Shown here: positions 36,290 to 47,944 of the stretch, piece after piece
Layout: the number at the start of each line of letters is the position of its first letter
Numbering within the stretch: the stretch's first letter is position 1
Origin: Ailanthus altissimus
Lineage: Eukaryota; Streptophyta; Magnoliopsida; Sapindales; Simaroubaceae
Direction of reading: 5' to 3'
Length of the DNA: 64,000 nucleotides
Assembly (NCBI GenBank): GCA_946807835.1
Contig: OX327690.1
Location: 18,138,501-18,202,500 of the forward strand
Program-made: the position numbers and the translations under genes
The notes under the pieces: generated by a model
Database searches by the model: none
Told to the model about the DNA's origin: nothing
The model's input: the letters and a program-made list of their open reading frames with translations, nothing else

Positions 36290-39200
36290 GGCGATTACAA
36301 TTTATCAAAAATGGAAAAGAAATCGGACACTTGGGAGTCGACTGCTTTTTCCTCTGACTCAACTTTTAGAACGAGCTCATTTTTTTTAAGGCTTTTCTTC
36401 AGTGCAGCCTTTCTAGGGCGATTGTCCAAAACTTATTACCCCAAACTCTAAGATCGCTTAGCCTACTTTACCTCAGCAGCTCTCAGCTCAGTAAGATCGG
36501 CCTTTAAAACCTTAATCTTCTCCTTAGTAGCTCTTCTCTCCATTTAGTTCCCTCACCTCTGACATTAGCTGTACCTCTAGCCGATCAAGCGCAACTTTCT
36601 CCATAACCTCTTTCTCTTAGCTTAACGTATAACACTGATGGTTGATTGCTTCTTTTTTGCAAGGCTGGTGAAAGCAGCTTCAAACTCATCCAACCACATT
36701 TTTAGGCCAATAGACATTGTGTCACCAGAAGAGTTTTCAGAAAGAAATTTGAGCTTCTTATTGACCTCCAACACTTGGCGGTTGTTCAAAATCAAATTGA
36801 CCATCTTTCCTTTAAATACTTTCAATTAATGGATAATTTTCATCACAAATAACTAAGCACAAGTGCAAGCTATCGTATCAAGTAATATATGATTTAAAGT
36901 CCAATTTATTATTTCTACAGGGACTATTAATCTATTTCTTTTTAATTAATTAATAAAATTAAGTCCACTTTACTTTTATCCAGAGGAATCTAATGATGAA
37001 TTGAATCTACTTAAACTAATTCTATCAAATTAACCTAAAGTAATCAAAAGTAAGCAAATGATTGAATTCACCAATTAAAGGTAATTTAGAGTTTTGACTC
37101 ATCTCTTAGTATTTCATTAGTCTCATTAACGTCTTAGTTAATCCTTTAATACGAATTGATTGGCTAGACTCAAATCTCATCACAAACCTCTGTCAATGGT
37201 CGATTGACTATATTACGCATTCTAACAAATACCTATATATCTATGGTAATTAGAATAGAATGTAATTTATTAAGACCATGTCTAAAGCATACCATACACG
37301 CTTTCTAGGTATATGTTTATCTTATATGAAACTTATAATTGCTACCCTATGTTTATGCATCAAAATTATCTTAAGCTAAACACATGAATCTATCTGTCAA
37401 GTTCATCACGGTTTCTCAATCATTCAAAATATTGATCAAGTATAATAAAAGCATTAAACACAAGATAATATGAATCAATCTACTATATTAAGTTCATGAA
37501 CTAAGAATTAACAAAATCTAACTATATACTAGGTTCAATAGTCTAACCTTAGATCAAAGAAGTTTAGCTCATCACTAAATCAAGAGTATTAAAATAATCA
37601 AACAAAGACATCATAATCAAGAACATATTAATAAGAGCATGGAAGAAAAATTAATCAAGGAGACATCTAGGGTTGCTTCTCTCTTTATCTTGATTTGAAG
37701 TTTGAATCTTGTATTCTTAGCTTTGATCTCTTAATTTTTGTTGTAAATTTTTTCTTTACTTTTTTCCTCTCTTAAAGTCTCTATTTTGGCTCTACAAAGA
37801 GTGCTTTTATAGGTCTTATAAACCTTAGGGCTGAGGGCCTTTGAATTAAAGTCAAAATAGGACATTTAAAAAAATATTTCTTTAGTCGCACAAGCATTGC
37901 AGTGCTGGAGGCTGAGCATCGTGGCACTTGAACCTAGAAAATGCATATTGGTGTAAGTTTTCTAAACACCACAATACTGGGGCTAAGTGCCACGGTACTC
38001 AACTTTCTACCACAGGCATCGCAGCGTCCAACCCTGGGCAGCGCGACGTTCAGACCTATTACACGGGTCCTCTTTCTTTTCATGTATCTTCATCGTTTCT
38101 TGTCTGTTTTACCTTCAGTTTATTCTGAATCTTCACATTTTTTCTCGTAAACCTATTTATAATTAAAAAAACACACAAATAAATAGCTAAATATTCATAA
38201 TTTGGAGCAAAACTTAAGTCTAGAGAGATAAATATAATAGTACTTTTATACCTATATCAATCACCTCAACTTGAACATTGAAGGCTGGAGAAATTGATTC
38301 TTCATTAGGTGAGAGGTTAATTATATCCTCACCCTCGTCGGATGAATCCTCTAAGAGCATAAAGAAGACATCTACAACTAAAGTAGCCCTCACTAGTTGA
38401 GGAGGCTTCTTGAGTGTTGGCTTCTTAAATGGGGTTGACCTAAGAGGTGATACCCTAAGATGGCTGAAATATAGGAGAGAGGCTCAACTTTAGAGCGACT
38501 GGAACCTCAACGGCTGGGTAAGGCAATTTGCTAATAGGAGTAATTAATGGTGAAAATATTGTGGATTAATAAAAGGCAGTCAATTCATTTGAAGCTGACT
38601 TTAAATGGACAATTTTTATTCTTTGGGCCTTTTTGGAGATCGTTAGAAATCAAAGAAAGATCATAAGTATTTAACCTCAATGAAACAAAATTGAGAATAA
38701 GGTAATTAATGTTACCTTCACTCGCTTGGTAGAAGGGGTTGATTCATCCTTACCTATAAGGGAAGCATCCAAGGTCATAGGGATCATCTCTACTTGAAAT
38801 GGACAAAAATAATTAAAATAAAAAAATTTGAAGCATGAAAAAGGAAATAAATTTTAATACATAGTCAGCTCGTATCGCCAACGATCCTAACGAATTCAGG
38901 GTCCAGTATTGGTTTATTATATTCACCAAGGTAAAAACTAGTCCATGTAAGCTAATTTTTTCTCTTGATTGGGATGTCACCAGTTATGCTAAACTTTTCC
39001 ATTGGGATTGAGGGTCTTGGATCCACAAACAATTGCTCGAATAATACCTTCTCTAACCAAGGGCTGCCTAAGCGAACTCATTGGGTTTGGAGTTCCATAA
39101 CCGACCACTTATGTTCCAAAAGAAGCTTTTTTTTCCTCTAATGGCATAGACTCCTCATTTCGTTTGTATTATTATAGTTAAATTTAAAGCCATAAAAAGA

Positions 39201-41015
39201 TTCAAAGTTAAAAATTTATTGAACCTGTTTACCTATGTCTTCTTTTAGCCAACCTACATAGTAGCATAATTGTTAGTCTTTTTAAAATGATGGTAGGTAA
39301 ATACTGCATTTAATGTTAAAGAGAAATGTTGGTCGATCACTCCCTCCCACTACACATCAAATTAGCCCAGGTGACCAGGGAAAATTGGAAAATTGACTAA
39401 CTTGAGTAATCTCTTAAGGATATTGGACACTGCAATAGTTTTATCTACAAAGAACAACTCTCTAAATACAACCATACTCCTAACTTTGTTTATTAGTTAA
39501 GAAAAGGTTAGGGTGAGGAATGGCTTGGGTACATGCAAATTGGTGACTTAGCCATTGAGGGTGATAAATCTTCATTTTACATTTATTGTTGTTTCTTGAG
39601 GCAAGGATCCCCCCATGATCGAAATCACAAGCAGTTACAAAACTGACCCATAAATGATGCCATTCAACATCTAGGGTGAACTCATCAAGGATACAATTTT
39701 AGCCCTTGTAAAACCATCTAGTCTATTAAGGACCAAAAAAAGCTGGCCTAAGACGAAAAAAAGCATGGTCATCTAAAGTAGTAATGGTATAAAAGAATGT
39801 AAAAGAGTTCCTATATCTAAGATCCTTGATCTACCATTAAAGAAGCCAATGAGCATAACAACTAAGCTGATTTTCATCAAGCAGAGAAGTTATAGTAAAA
39901 AAAAAGAAGGAAAGTAAGCTAATATCTAAAAGTAGAGAATCAATAGGGGATCCTCAATATTTGGAAATATCGACTCACCTTTGGAAGGAAGAATTTCAAA
40001 AAGAATTTTATACGAATGAGAAAGGAAAAACGATCCTAGAGCTAAAGAGGTACCATCAATGAAAGTGATTGCTACTTTAAGGTATTCCCCAGTAATTCTT
40101 TATGAATAGGGGCACAGGCCGTACTTATACAGCCAATAAAAGAGGAATGTGATATGCTCAATCCTCATAGGCTTCGCTAATTTTTCCCTAAAGGAACTCA
40201 TAAATTTTCCAAAGCTAAATTTAGCTCTGGAAAAATACAAGTCGACCTCACCTACTTCTAATTCAGCATTTATTTTAACACCATGAAATGGGAAGTTAAA
40301 AGGAACAACTAGGTCATACAGAGTGGAAAACATGTACCCAAAGCATAAGCTATTATATACCCAAGACCAGAAAACCAAAGTGGCCGATATTAAGTCATTA
40401 TATAAAAGAATTTGGTACCTAGACGATTTGATGAGATCATAGATCCCAGTCAATTTCCAAATTAAGGTAAAGTATGGTTCTAAGGGATTTAGCTAACCTC
40501 TAAAGTCACTAGTTGATTTCGACCAAGATCTGATTGATTTAGAAGTCACCCAAATAGACATATTATGTTCTTGACTGAATCTCATTGGGTCCTTAAAATG
40601 GGCAGGGAAAACTTAAGGTAATCTACTATTATTAAAGTAAAGACCTAAGATATCACCTAAGAAATTGGTTGAGTAGGTAACTACCATGGTGGCGACCTTA
40701 TCGCTCGACTCTATTTCTTGGGATTTTGTGCATAGAATGAGTGAAGTTTCTTCAGCTTTGGTCATCCTAAGCTTATTTAAACGAGCAGTAGCAATCAATT
40801 TTGATGCTAATATAGAAATGCTACAAATAAGAAGTTTATAAGTTTAAACAACTTAAAGTAAAAGCAGTAAAAAAATGAAAAGATTAAAAGTAAAATTTTG
40901 AGAAAAATTACCTCGAAGATGATGAGAAATTACTTGAATGCTGAAGAACACTAGCAACTGCATTGAACAGGTTATGAGAAAATAGGATTGCTTTGAGGGT
41001 AAAAGTGAAGGTAAA
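36290..41015 (-). pseudogene. antisense ORF of the Tat-like element: plant mobile domain (PMD) protein relic
   Basis: Between pol and the 3' LTR, on the strand opposite to pol, a degraded coding region runs from about 41015 to 36290. The best part, 40453-40100 (open, 117 codons), matches the plant mobile domain: it has SSFREKLAKPMR followed by EHITFLFYWLYKYGLC, the EH.AFL..WL.K.. signature. After its stop the same frame continues with a LALGSFFLSHSYKIL-like stretch. Other recognisable parts are 40798-40613, a Ser/Pro/Lys-rich middle (38800-38300) and a C-terminal coiled-coil-like segment (36825-36450). A solo LTR (36847-38259) splits the gene. Antisense ORFs with PMD-type sequence are known in some Tat-lineage elements; function unknown. 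Confidence 0.6.
36847..38259 (-). mobile_element. solo LTR, Athila-like family B, inside the antisense PMD relic
   Basis: Flanked by the 5-bp direct repeat ATCAC (36842-36846 and 38260-38264). It is homologous over its length to 13298-14664 and 30040-31336 and ends TACCTATATCA like the family's TAACCCCTATCA edge. The first bases (AAATAACTAAG) have lost the TG. No PPT or internal region adjoins, so it is solo. GC-richer repeats (GCATTGCAGTGCTGG, GCATCGCAGCG) at 37890-38050. Confidence 0.75.
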
Positions 41016-41029
41016 AAAAGAAGTGACTT

Positions 41030-42017
41030 TCTTTTATAAGAGTTCTCAAGCGATTAAAATGAAATGTCACGCCTCAGTATTTAGTTGTGGGTAACGATAG
41101 GACGGTTACAATTTTAAATTTATTGCTAAGGAAATTATTAAACCGTTAATAATTAATGACATGACAGTTACTAATAATTATAAAAAAAGCAAATGAAGAG
41201 TCACTAATGGAGTTGATCCATAGAAATTCTAAGTGTAAAATTGGCTTAGATATAATATAAGATTGAAAGTCGATATAGATACGAAGACAAGATACTTTGT
41301 GAATGACCAGTTTTAGTAAGGAACCAATTTAAAGGACTTTGCCAAAGGAACATGTGATTTTATAAGGTAATGAACAAAGTCGGACATGATTAGGTGATTT
41401 TGCTATGGGACTTGGAAAGACAATTTGGAGATAAAATTCCCATCTAAGATGACTTCATGTGAATCAAGAGGTTCACATGAGTATTATGAGCGACTTCAGG
41501 CATAAATAATGGTATCTCCATATAATCGGGATGATTTCCTGCTTCAGAAGAGGCTTATAGGAAATTTTTTGTGATGACAATGACATCTCTAAAGTGCCCA
41601 AGGCGATTTTTAGGCTAGAAAGTTCAACGGTGGCAATCAAGGAGACTTGTAGTCGATTTCCACCAAGTATTGCTTGATAGGAGATTTCTGGAAGTTGAAA
41701 TGTTGATAGGGGATCTTCAAGAAAGAAAAAATAATGGGCGAATTGATTGGAAATTTTGAAAGAAAGGCGATCAGCCAGCAGAATCTGTTGTATGGTAACT
41801 TCGAAGAGATGAAATAAGGCAATTGGATAATCCTTAACTATTGTAGGGCGATCCTAATAGTGCATTAGGGTGATTTTGAAGGCTTCCTATAGCATTTGAG
41901 ATCTTTTAATATAGCAAAACAATAGGGCTATCTAACCAAGAAAGGAGGATGGCCAACTAAAAAGAAAATTGCAAGCCTTAACAAAAATGGTCTTTTTAAT
42001 CAGCTTGCAGGAGACAT
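41030..42017. other. non-coding segment between antisense ORF and LTR of the Tat-like element
   Basis: About 1 kb with many GCGATTTT/GGCGAT and TGATTTTG repeats, no ORF of note, and no clear polypurine tract just before the LTR (the adjoining bases are GCAGGAGACAT). Probably the promoter side of the antisense gene and 3' untranslated part of the retroelement. Confidence 0.45.
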
Positions 42018-42603
42018 TGTTGACGTTAACCCAAAAAATGTTTAATTAGCTTTTTATTTTAGGGTTTAGGCTCAATTAAGTGTTGTGTCGTATTTAAGAA
42101 TTTGTACATTATAGGAAGTGTTGTTGTATTAGGATTCTTTTTCTTGTATAATTAAGTTTTGCATAGGATTTTACAGTCTATATATAGACTTAATTTCTTA
42201 TTATATGGATCATCAACTATTTATAAAAACTTATAATATGCAAGCTTTTTAGCTTTTATCTTTTCTCTCGTTTTTATCATTCAACCCAAGGCTTGTGTCC
42301 TTACTTGTTGAAAACCCATAGTCTTACTGCTAAAGTTTCGTCTATCCTTCCCCGAAAAGAATCCAAACTTAGCAGTTCGCTCGCTATATTCCAACCCAGG
42401 TGTAAACCTTACTTGTTGACAACCAAGCTCGGCCTTGCCTTATTTGGTGAACACTCCAGTCTCAATTTCTCCTGAATCTGAGATGCAATATCAATCTAAC
42501 AAGACATTGAACGTACACGAATCCTTACCTTAAAATTTATTCGTGAACAATTTTCAATAAAAAAATTTTTAAGAAATTTAGGAACTAAATTTTTGCCCTA
42601 CTC
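42018..42603 (+). mobile_element. 3' LTR of the Tat-like element, inserted in an SPS3 pseudogene exon
   Basis: Starts TGTTGACGTTAACCC. It has a TATA-like CTATATATAGAC at about 42179, and ends around TTTTTGCCCTA where the SPS3-like exon (complement of TACTCAAATGAC) begins. ~585 bp. The right edge is fixed to within a few bases by the exon's reading frame. No second LTR copy exists in the window, so the left edge rests on the TG start only. Confidence 0.5.
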
Positions 42604-43535
42604 AAATGACAATGCAACAACTTCTTTCGTCTGGTCTAATAGATAGGCCATTGCCTTGTAGTTGTTTGAAAACAGTGATGCGGGCTTGTTATATGTCTTT
42701 TGCATATAATACTCCACGCTGCAATTACAAAGAATTATTTTCAGTTGAACTTTACGTTACCTTTGTAAAAAGGGCCACAAGAGCATGTGATATGCAGTCT
42801 TGTATGTATTTATATTATCTCTGTGTTTTTCAAATAAGAAATGGTCAAAAGAGCTTGAGAAATCAAGAGATCTCTAGCTAATACTACTAACTACACTAAA
42901 TGAAATATAAATATCAAAATGCTGCACAACCCTCCATGATTGTGTTTTTATAAACAAGACAAAAATGCTATAAACAACTGAAAAACAGAAGGGATCTCTT
43001 CATACAAAATTTCCCTCGATCTAATAATATCGTCACAAATCTGTGACATTTGTAATCAGAAACAAGCAATAGCATTCCATTTCAAAAAGTCATAAGGCAC
43101 GTCAGGTAGCTATGATGCATAATATATGTTTCCAAGATCCCTAAAGAAGGGATCTGGTACGAGCATTATTTATTTAGTAAATGATATGCATATCTTCTGT
43201 TAAATACGACACATTATAAATATTTTGCAATATTATATGTCGTGGGATGCAACTTATTTCCTTCCACACCCACTTTAAAGAAGTGATCGATCTGCAGCTA
43301 AGGAAAGCTTAAGATCTGGAACTCATGAAAATTCAATTGTAATCAATCATCTGGTTTTAAATTTGAGTTCTATAACAAAAGAACATGAACTCTGCGATCT
43401 ACATACTTATTAACCAATAAAAAAATAATAAAAGACGAGAACATTTTTAGTTACCTTAAAGATTACCATTGACCTCAACCTCTTAGCAATAAGTGATACT
43501 TCATCAGCAACAAGTGAGAATGAATCAACTTGCCC
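42603..43535 (-). pseudogene. SPS3: SPS3-like pseudogene, 5' and middle part
   Basis: Three exon remnants in gene order. (a) 43535-43455, between a CAG acceptor and GT donor, is open and reads FSLVADEVSLIAKRLRSM, the block that follows the exon-2 sequence of the intact SPS3 at 1-80. (b) about 43325-43225 is degraded: DHFFKVGVEGNKL is visible but a frameshift and stop precede it. (c) 42718-42603 after a TGCAG acceptor is open: YYMQKTYNKPASL, then YKAMAYLLDQTKEVVALSFE, matching YYMQKTYYKTASLISNSCKAxALLAGQTxEVAMLAFE. It is cut at 42603 by the Tat-like LTR. The exons carrying the first DDxxD motif are not recognisable. Exon 1 and exon 2 were not found upstream (43540-45700). Confidence 0.75.
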
Positions 43536-43539
43536 CTGA

Positions 43540-45730
43540 AAAATATTAGGTATATTTATTTTAAACATTATTTAATGATATGCTAAAATATGTATTATCA
43601 TATATATATATATATGAAATAAAGAAGTATAACATATAATTAAATATAAATAGAGTAAGAAAACAAAATTGACCTTGAACAGAAAAATGCATGTTAGAGA
43701 GTATTGTCTTAAAGTTAAATAGTTCTTCCCTCGTGTAGGTAGTGATTGATTTATATAACTCCAAAATTTAACATTATACTTACAGTTACTCTCCTCGATG
43801 AGCACAATCACCGAAAGATCATATTAAACCTCTATTGTCAAAGTTGCTCAAAAACACAATATAAAAATTATATTATTTTAAAAGTATATTTACATACATA
43901 GACACTTTTTTTTTTTCTTCTTCACTCACATACACATTTCAAACGAAGTATTAGTACTCTTTATATAGTGGTAGATAAAGTTTAAGGTATTAATACCAAT
44001 ATTAATTTAGCATTATTATAACTCTATTATTAATATATAATTTATTTTTGAAATTTGTAATTCTTAGAATTAATTTTATTATTTAATAAGAATAATTTAG
44101 TATATTGTAACTCCTACAATAATTGTTTTAAAATAACTCCTAAATAATAATATTATAACTAAATAGTTGTAACTCTCAAATATTTAATATAGATTTAACA
44201 ACTAATTTAAATATTATAACCACTATGTAATAATAAAATGATAGTTTATAATATGTAACTTAAAATAGATTAATATTTTATAACTTATTAAACATTTAAA
44301 ATGCTTTAAAAACTTTTTCTCTAATAATCCCCACAAAAGATTTGAAAACTTTTTATAATTTTGATATATAAGAAAATATGATGTACAATCAATAATAAAA
44401 AAATATATAAGAGTAACATTCTATTATTTGAGAAGTATAGGTATCTTTTGGACTTGAACCAATACTTAGTGTTATAAAATTCATTTAAAAAACTTTAGTA
44501 AACTATATTTTGAATGTAACCCATTTGACCAAACTTCAATTATAACATACATAATAATGACGCAGACTTGATTTTACCAGTAGCGCATTAATAACCATGC
44601 GCTATATCTTAATTCTAGTGAAAGCTTTAGAGAATAACCTAATTCTTATAATTGTAGTACTATAACTACTTTCACATAGGTGAGTCCTTCAATAGTATAT
44701 ATGACGCATGTTTTGCAAGAATATATTAATAGATTGAGACAAAATTGACCTTTTTTAAAACTTATGAGATAAAATTAAAAATTAGGCTAAACTCCTAAAA
44801 AAAGATGTCATTTCTCTTAATAAAAAATATTATTAAAATATAATGATACCACAGAGAGGGAAGAAGAATATGAAGATAAAATTTATTTATTACATGTTTG
44901 AATGTCCAAGGTATTGACTTCCATAATACGAGTCCTAGCACGCTGGAAGTTTATTGTCTTTTGGCGTGGGGAAAAAATTACGAACTGAAAAAATCGAAAC
45001 GGTTGATCTAATTTTAGAGTATAATTTTTTTTTTAATTCAGTTCAATTTGAGTTAAAAAATAATAAACTAAACTGAAAGATAAAAGTATAATTTTGCATA
45101 TTTATATATTAAATGATGAAACATATTTCAATCCATCACTTTAATAAAAACAAATTCGCTGTTTACATAAAAAAATAACTATTAAAATAAGTTTTAATTT
45201 TAATAGTTATTTTGAATCAATATAAACTTATAGTTTAATATATACTTTAAATAGGGTTGGACACTTCAAGTTCGAATTGGGTTTGAGGCAAACTCGAGTC
45301 TCATTCAAAATTCCAAATCGATCCTAAAAGGGACCCGATCTTAGACACTATCTCCGAATTGTTCCAAAAGTATTTGGATTGGTAGAATTTGTTGACCCAT
45401 AACCCAAATTGGCACCTTTTTTAAAAAAACAAATTAACTTACTTTGTTTATTAAAAAAAATTCTTTTGAGTATTGGGCTAAATTTAAGTTTTTAGGCTAG
45501 TTTGACCAAAAAAACAAATTATGTTTTGGATATTTTTATTTTTATTATTTATTGGCATCTAATTTTATTTTCAAAACATTTATTTGGAATTATTTTCTAG
45601 TTATATGTAACATAAGCTAATAATAATAAATAATAACTAATAAAATTCAAAGTACTAAAATAGTAAATATCAACACAAGAAATTAAACTTATTAAAGAAT
45701 TATGAAATAGATATCATTATTTAATTTTTT
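43540..45730. other. AT-rich intergenic DNA
   Basis: 43840-44840 consists largely of AT-rich sequence with repeated 'TAACTCCTA/ATAATATTATAAC' motifs (44020-44240). 44950-45480 has the GGTTGGAC...TTTGAGGCAAACTCGAGTC type of degraded element end. There is no coding sequence, and the expected exons 1-2 of the SPS3 relic are not seen. Confidence 0.4.
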
Positions 45731-46456
45731 TGTGAGAATATTGATTGAACATCATCGGGACATGATTTGGAGAGCAAGCTAAGTGCGTAAGGTGCGCACG
45801 GATCGAAGACGGATGAGAAAGGAGGCAGAAAAACGAAGAAGGGCGCACCAGGCGCCAGCGCCGCGGCGACAAGGCGTGGGCGCCGCAGCGCCAAATCCAG
45901 CAACTGAGCACCACGGCGCTAGGCGACAAGCGCCGCAGCACTTAGACGGGCACACCAGCACCACGACAATGAGATCCTAGTGCCGTGGCGCTGAAGACAA
46001 GAACAGTATCCCGAAATAAGAAAATTCTTTATTTCGTCTCCCACTTATTTTAGAACTCTCTAATACGACTCCCACGTGTATAGGGTAAACTTAGGACATC
46101 CCAAAATCTATATAAAGGCTATCAATTGGCTTGTAAACACAATGTTTGTGATAGGTTGAGAAATCTTAGTGATCATCAACAATCTTTGTAATTCTTTGTG
46201 AGAGAAAATCCCTAGAGTGAGAGAGAGAGTTTCCTTTGTGATCTTTTTTATAAAAGGCATACTTTGTGAGTGCCTTATGATTAATAATAAGAGAAGAGTA
46301 TGATCTTGATCTGCCGTGGACATAGGCAAATTGCCAAACCACGTAAATTTGTTGTGTTGTTCTTTAACTTTTCTCTCTCTAGATTTCTTAATTGCTTGTT
46401 TCTACATTATATTACTTGGGATAATTTTTTATTTGATTACTTTGGCTTTAATAAAC
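45731..46456 (+). mobile_element. Ty1/copia-type 5' LTR with adjacent primer-binding site
   Basis: Begins TGTGAGAATATTGATTG. It has a GC-rich repeat block (45840-46000), a TATA-like CTATATAAAGGC at about 46109 and a pyrimidine-rich leader. It is followed at 46457 by TGGTATGAGAGCTT, one base off the initiator-tRNA-Met primer-binding site TGGTATCAGAGC typical of plant copia elements. The LTR is matched, in inverted orientation, by 46490-46940. Only ~30 bp of internal sequence follows the PBS. Confidence 0.7.
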
Positions 46457-46489
46457 TGGTATGAGAGCTTAGTTTTAAGTAGACATGGC

Positions 46490-46940
46490 CACATCTCTTA
46501 TTATTGAATTTCAAGGCACTAACAAAGTTTGTCTTTTACAAGAAAGACTCATAAAAAAACTCACTCTCTCTTATAAACAAGGGGTTTCCCTCACTATGAA
46601 TCACAAAGTAAGCTATAATCACAAAGATTTGTGCTTGATCACTAATATATGTTTACAAGCCAATAAAGAGCCTTTATATAAATTTTAGGATAATCTACGT
46701 TAACCCTAAACATGTAAGAGTTATTTTAGGAAAACCTGAAATAAGTAGGAGTTGAAACAATTTGGAAAACTAATTTTTCACATTGGGCACCATAGAGTTC
46801 ATGTGCCACGGTGCCCACGCTTGGGCTACCGCTTTCGTGTTTTTGTCTCTTTTTGCGTCCGTCTTCGATCTTCATGCACCTAACACACTTAACTTACTCT
46901 CCAAATCATATCCCAATAATTTTTAACTAACTTTCTCACA
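46490..46940 (-). mobile_element. inverted partial copia LTR
   Basis: Reverse complement of roughly the first 570 bp of 45731-46456: on the minus strand it starts TGTGAGAAAGTTAG at 46940, has ATGATTTGGAGAG, the GC motif GGGCACCGTGGCAC, a TATAAAGGCTC box (about 46680) and GTGCCTTGAAATTCAATAAT near the inner end. A further fragment of the same LTR, minus orientation, lies at 60640-60751. ORFs across this stretch are incidental. Confidence 0.65.
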
Positions 46941-46944
46941 CTGT

Positions 46945-47861
46945 CATTCCTTATGATAACTAAATTAATACATTTATTTAAATTTAATAAATTTTAAAAT
47001 ATAATAAACAACAAATTGTGTATTTAACAAAGTAAACACAGAGAAAATTAGTTCTCTATATTCGTTATGACCTAAAATCAAATTAAAAAAAAGTAAGTTT
47101 CTTGTAATTTTTTTGGTTCACTTTAAAAGTTAATTAGTTATTATTTGTTCATAGGATTTCCTATAGTGCTTACCTATCGTATATAGATAAAAAATTATTA
47201 TTATTTACATTGAATGTAGTCTATGAAATTTTGATTAAGTTTTTTAGTTGAACGTGATGAAAAAATACCATTTTTGTGTAAGTGCAAGTGGTGCTCGACA
47301 AAATGTGTTGAGTGTAAGAGAAATTCATTAAATATAAAAATCTATTATACTTTTAGTCATTATTGTTTAAATAATAAAATAGATAATTTCAAACTTTCTA
47401 TCTTATTTCTCTTGAGAATTTAGTAATAAATTTCACAGGCAAATTTTAATGTAATTCTCTTTATTAAGATAAAAACCTGTAGATTTTTTTTAAAATATAT
47501 ATTTATCACTTTCTCTATAAAAAAAAAAGTGAACAGTTACAAAAACAATAAGTGTTACATGTCACTTATTGTGTCACGTTCCCTCATCGTCATAAAATAG
47601 TTACCATGATAAGGTAATTATCATAATAATACAATTACCACTTCACTCTTAATTAATTTTAAATATTAAAACTTAAATTTTAAAATCTAAAACTAACTAA
47701 TTTCACAACTGAACCACTATCATGTAAGATCATTTCTAACATTGAGCACTGTCGAGCACATGAAAAATGTTCAACAAATGGCTTTGCTCGATAGTGCTCG
47801 ACAAGAAAATCATCAAACAAAATTGGTTGACACTTTCAAATGTCAAATGAGCACTTTGCAA
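46945..47861. other. AT-rich DNA and left part of a GCTCGAC-repeat region
   Basis: 46945-47700 is AT-rich without genes. 47725-47861 has clustered GAGCAC / GCTCGA motifs (TGAGCACTGTCGAGCAC, GTGCTCGACAAG) that resume after the CACTA element at 58669, so the CACTA inserted into this repeat-bearing sequence. Confidence 0.45.
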
Positions 47862-47864
47862 GCA

Positions 47865-47935
47865 CACTAAAGGAAAATGGGCTTTTTACGACCCCATTTG
47901 CGGTGGCTATTTTAGCCGTCGTAAAACACCTAAAA
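47865..47935 (+). repeat. left terminal and subterminal repeat of the CACTA element
   Basis: CACTA end at 47865-47869, TTTTTACGAC at 47885-47894 and a near-palindrome GCGGTGGCTATTTTAGCCGTCG at about 47902-47923. Such subterminal motifs bind the accessory transposase protein in En/Spm. Confidence 0.7.
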
Positions 47936-47944
47936 GAAACAACG

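Noticed and set aside
42606..42881. 91-codon plus-strand ORF
   Set aside because: Antisense shadow of the open SPS3 exon at 42718-42603 (minus) and flanking intron.
45717..45980. Four ORFs rich in Arg/Ala/Pro
   Set aside because: By-products of the GC-rich repeat island of the copia LTR; no family match and no intron context.
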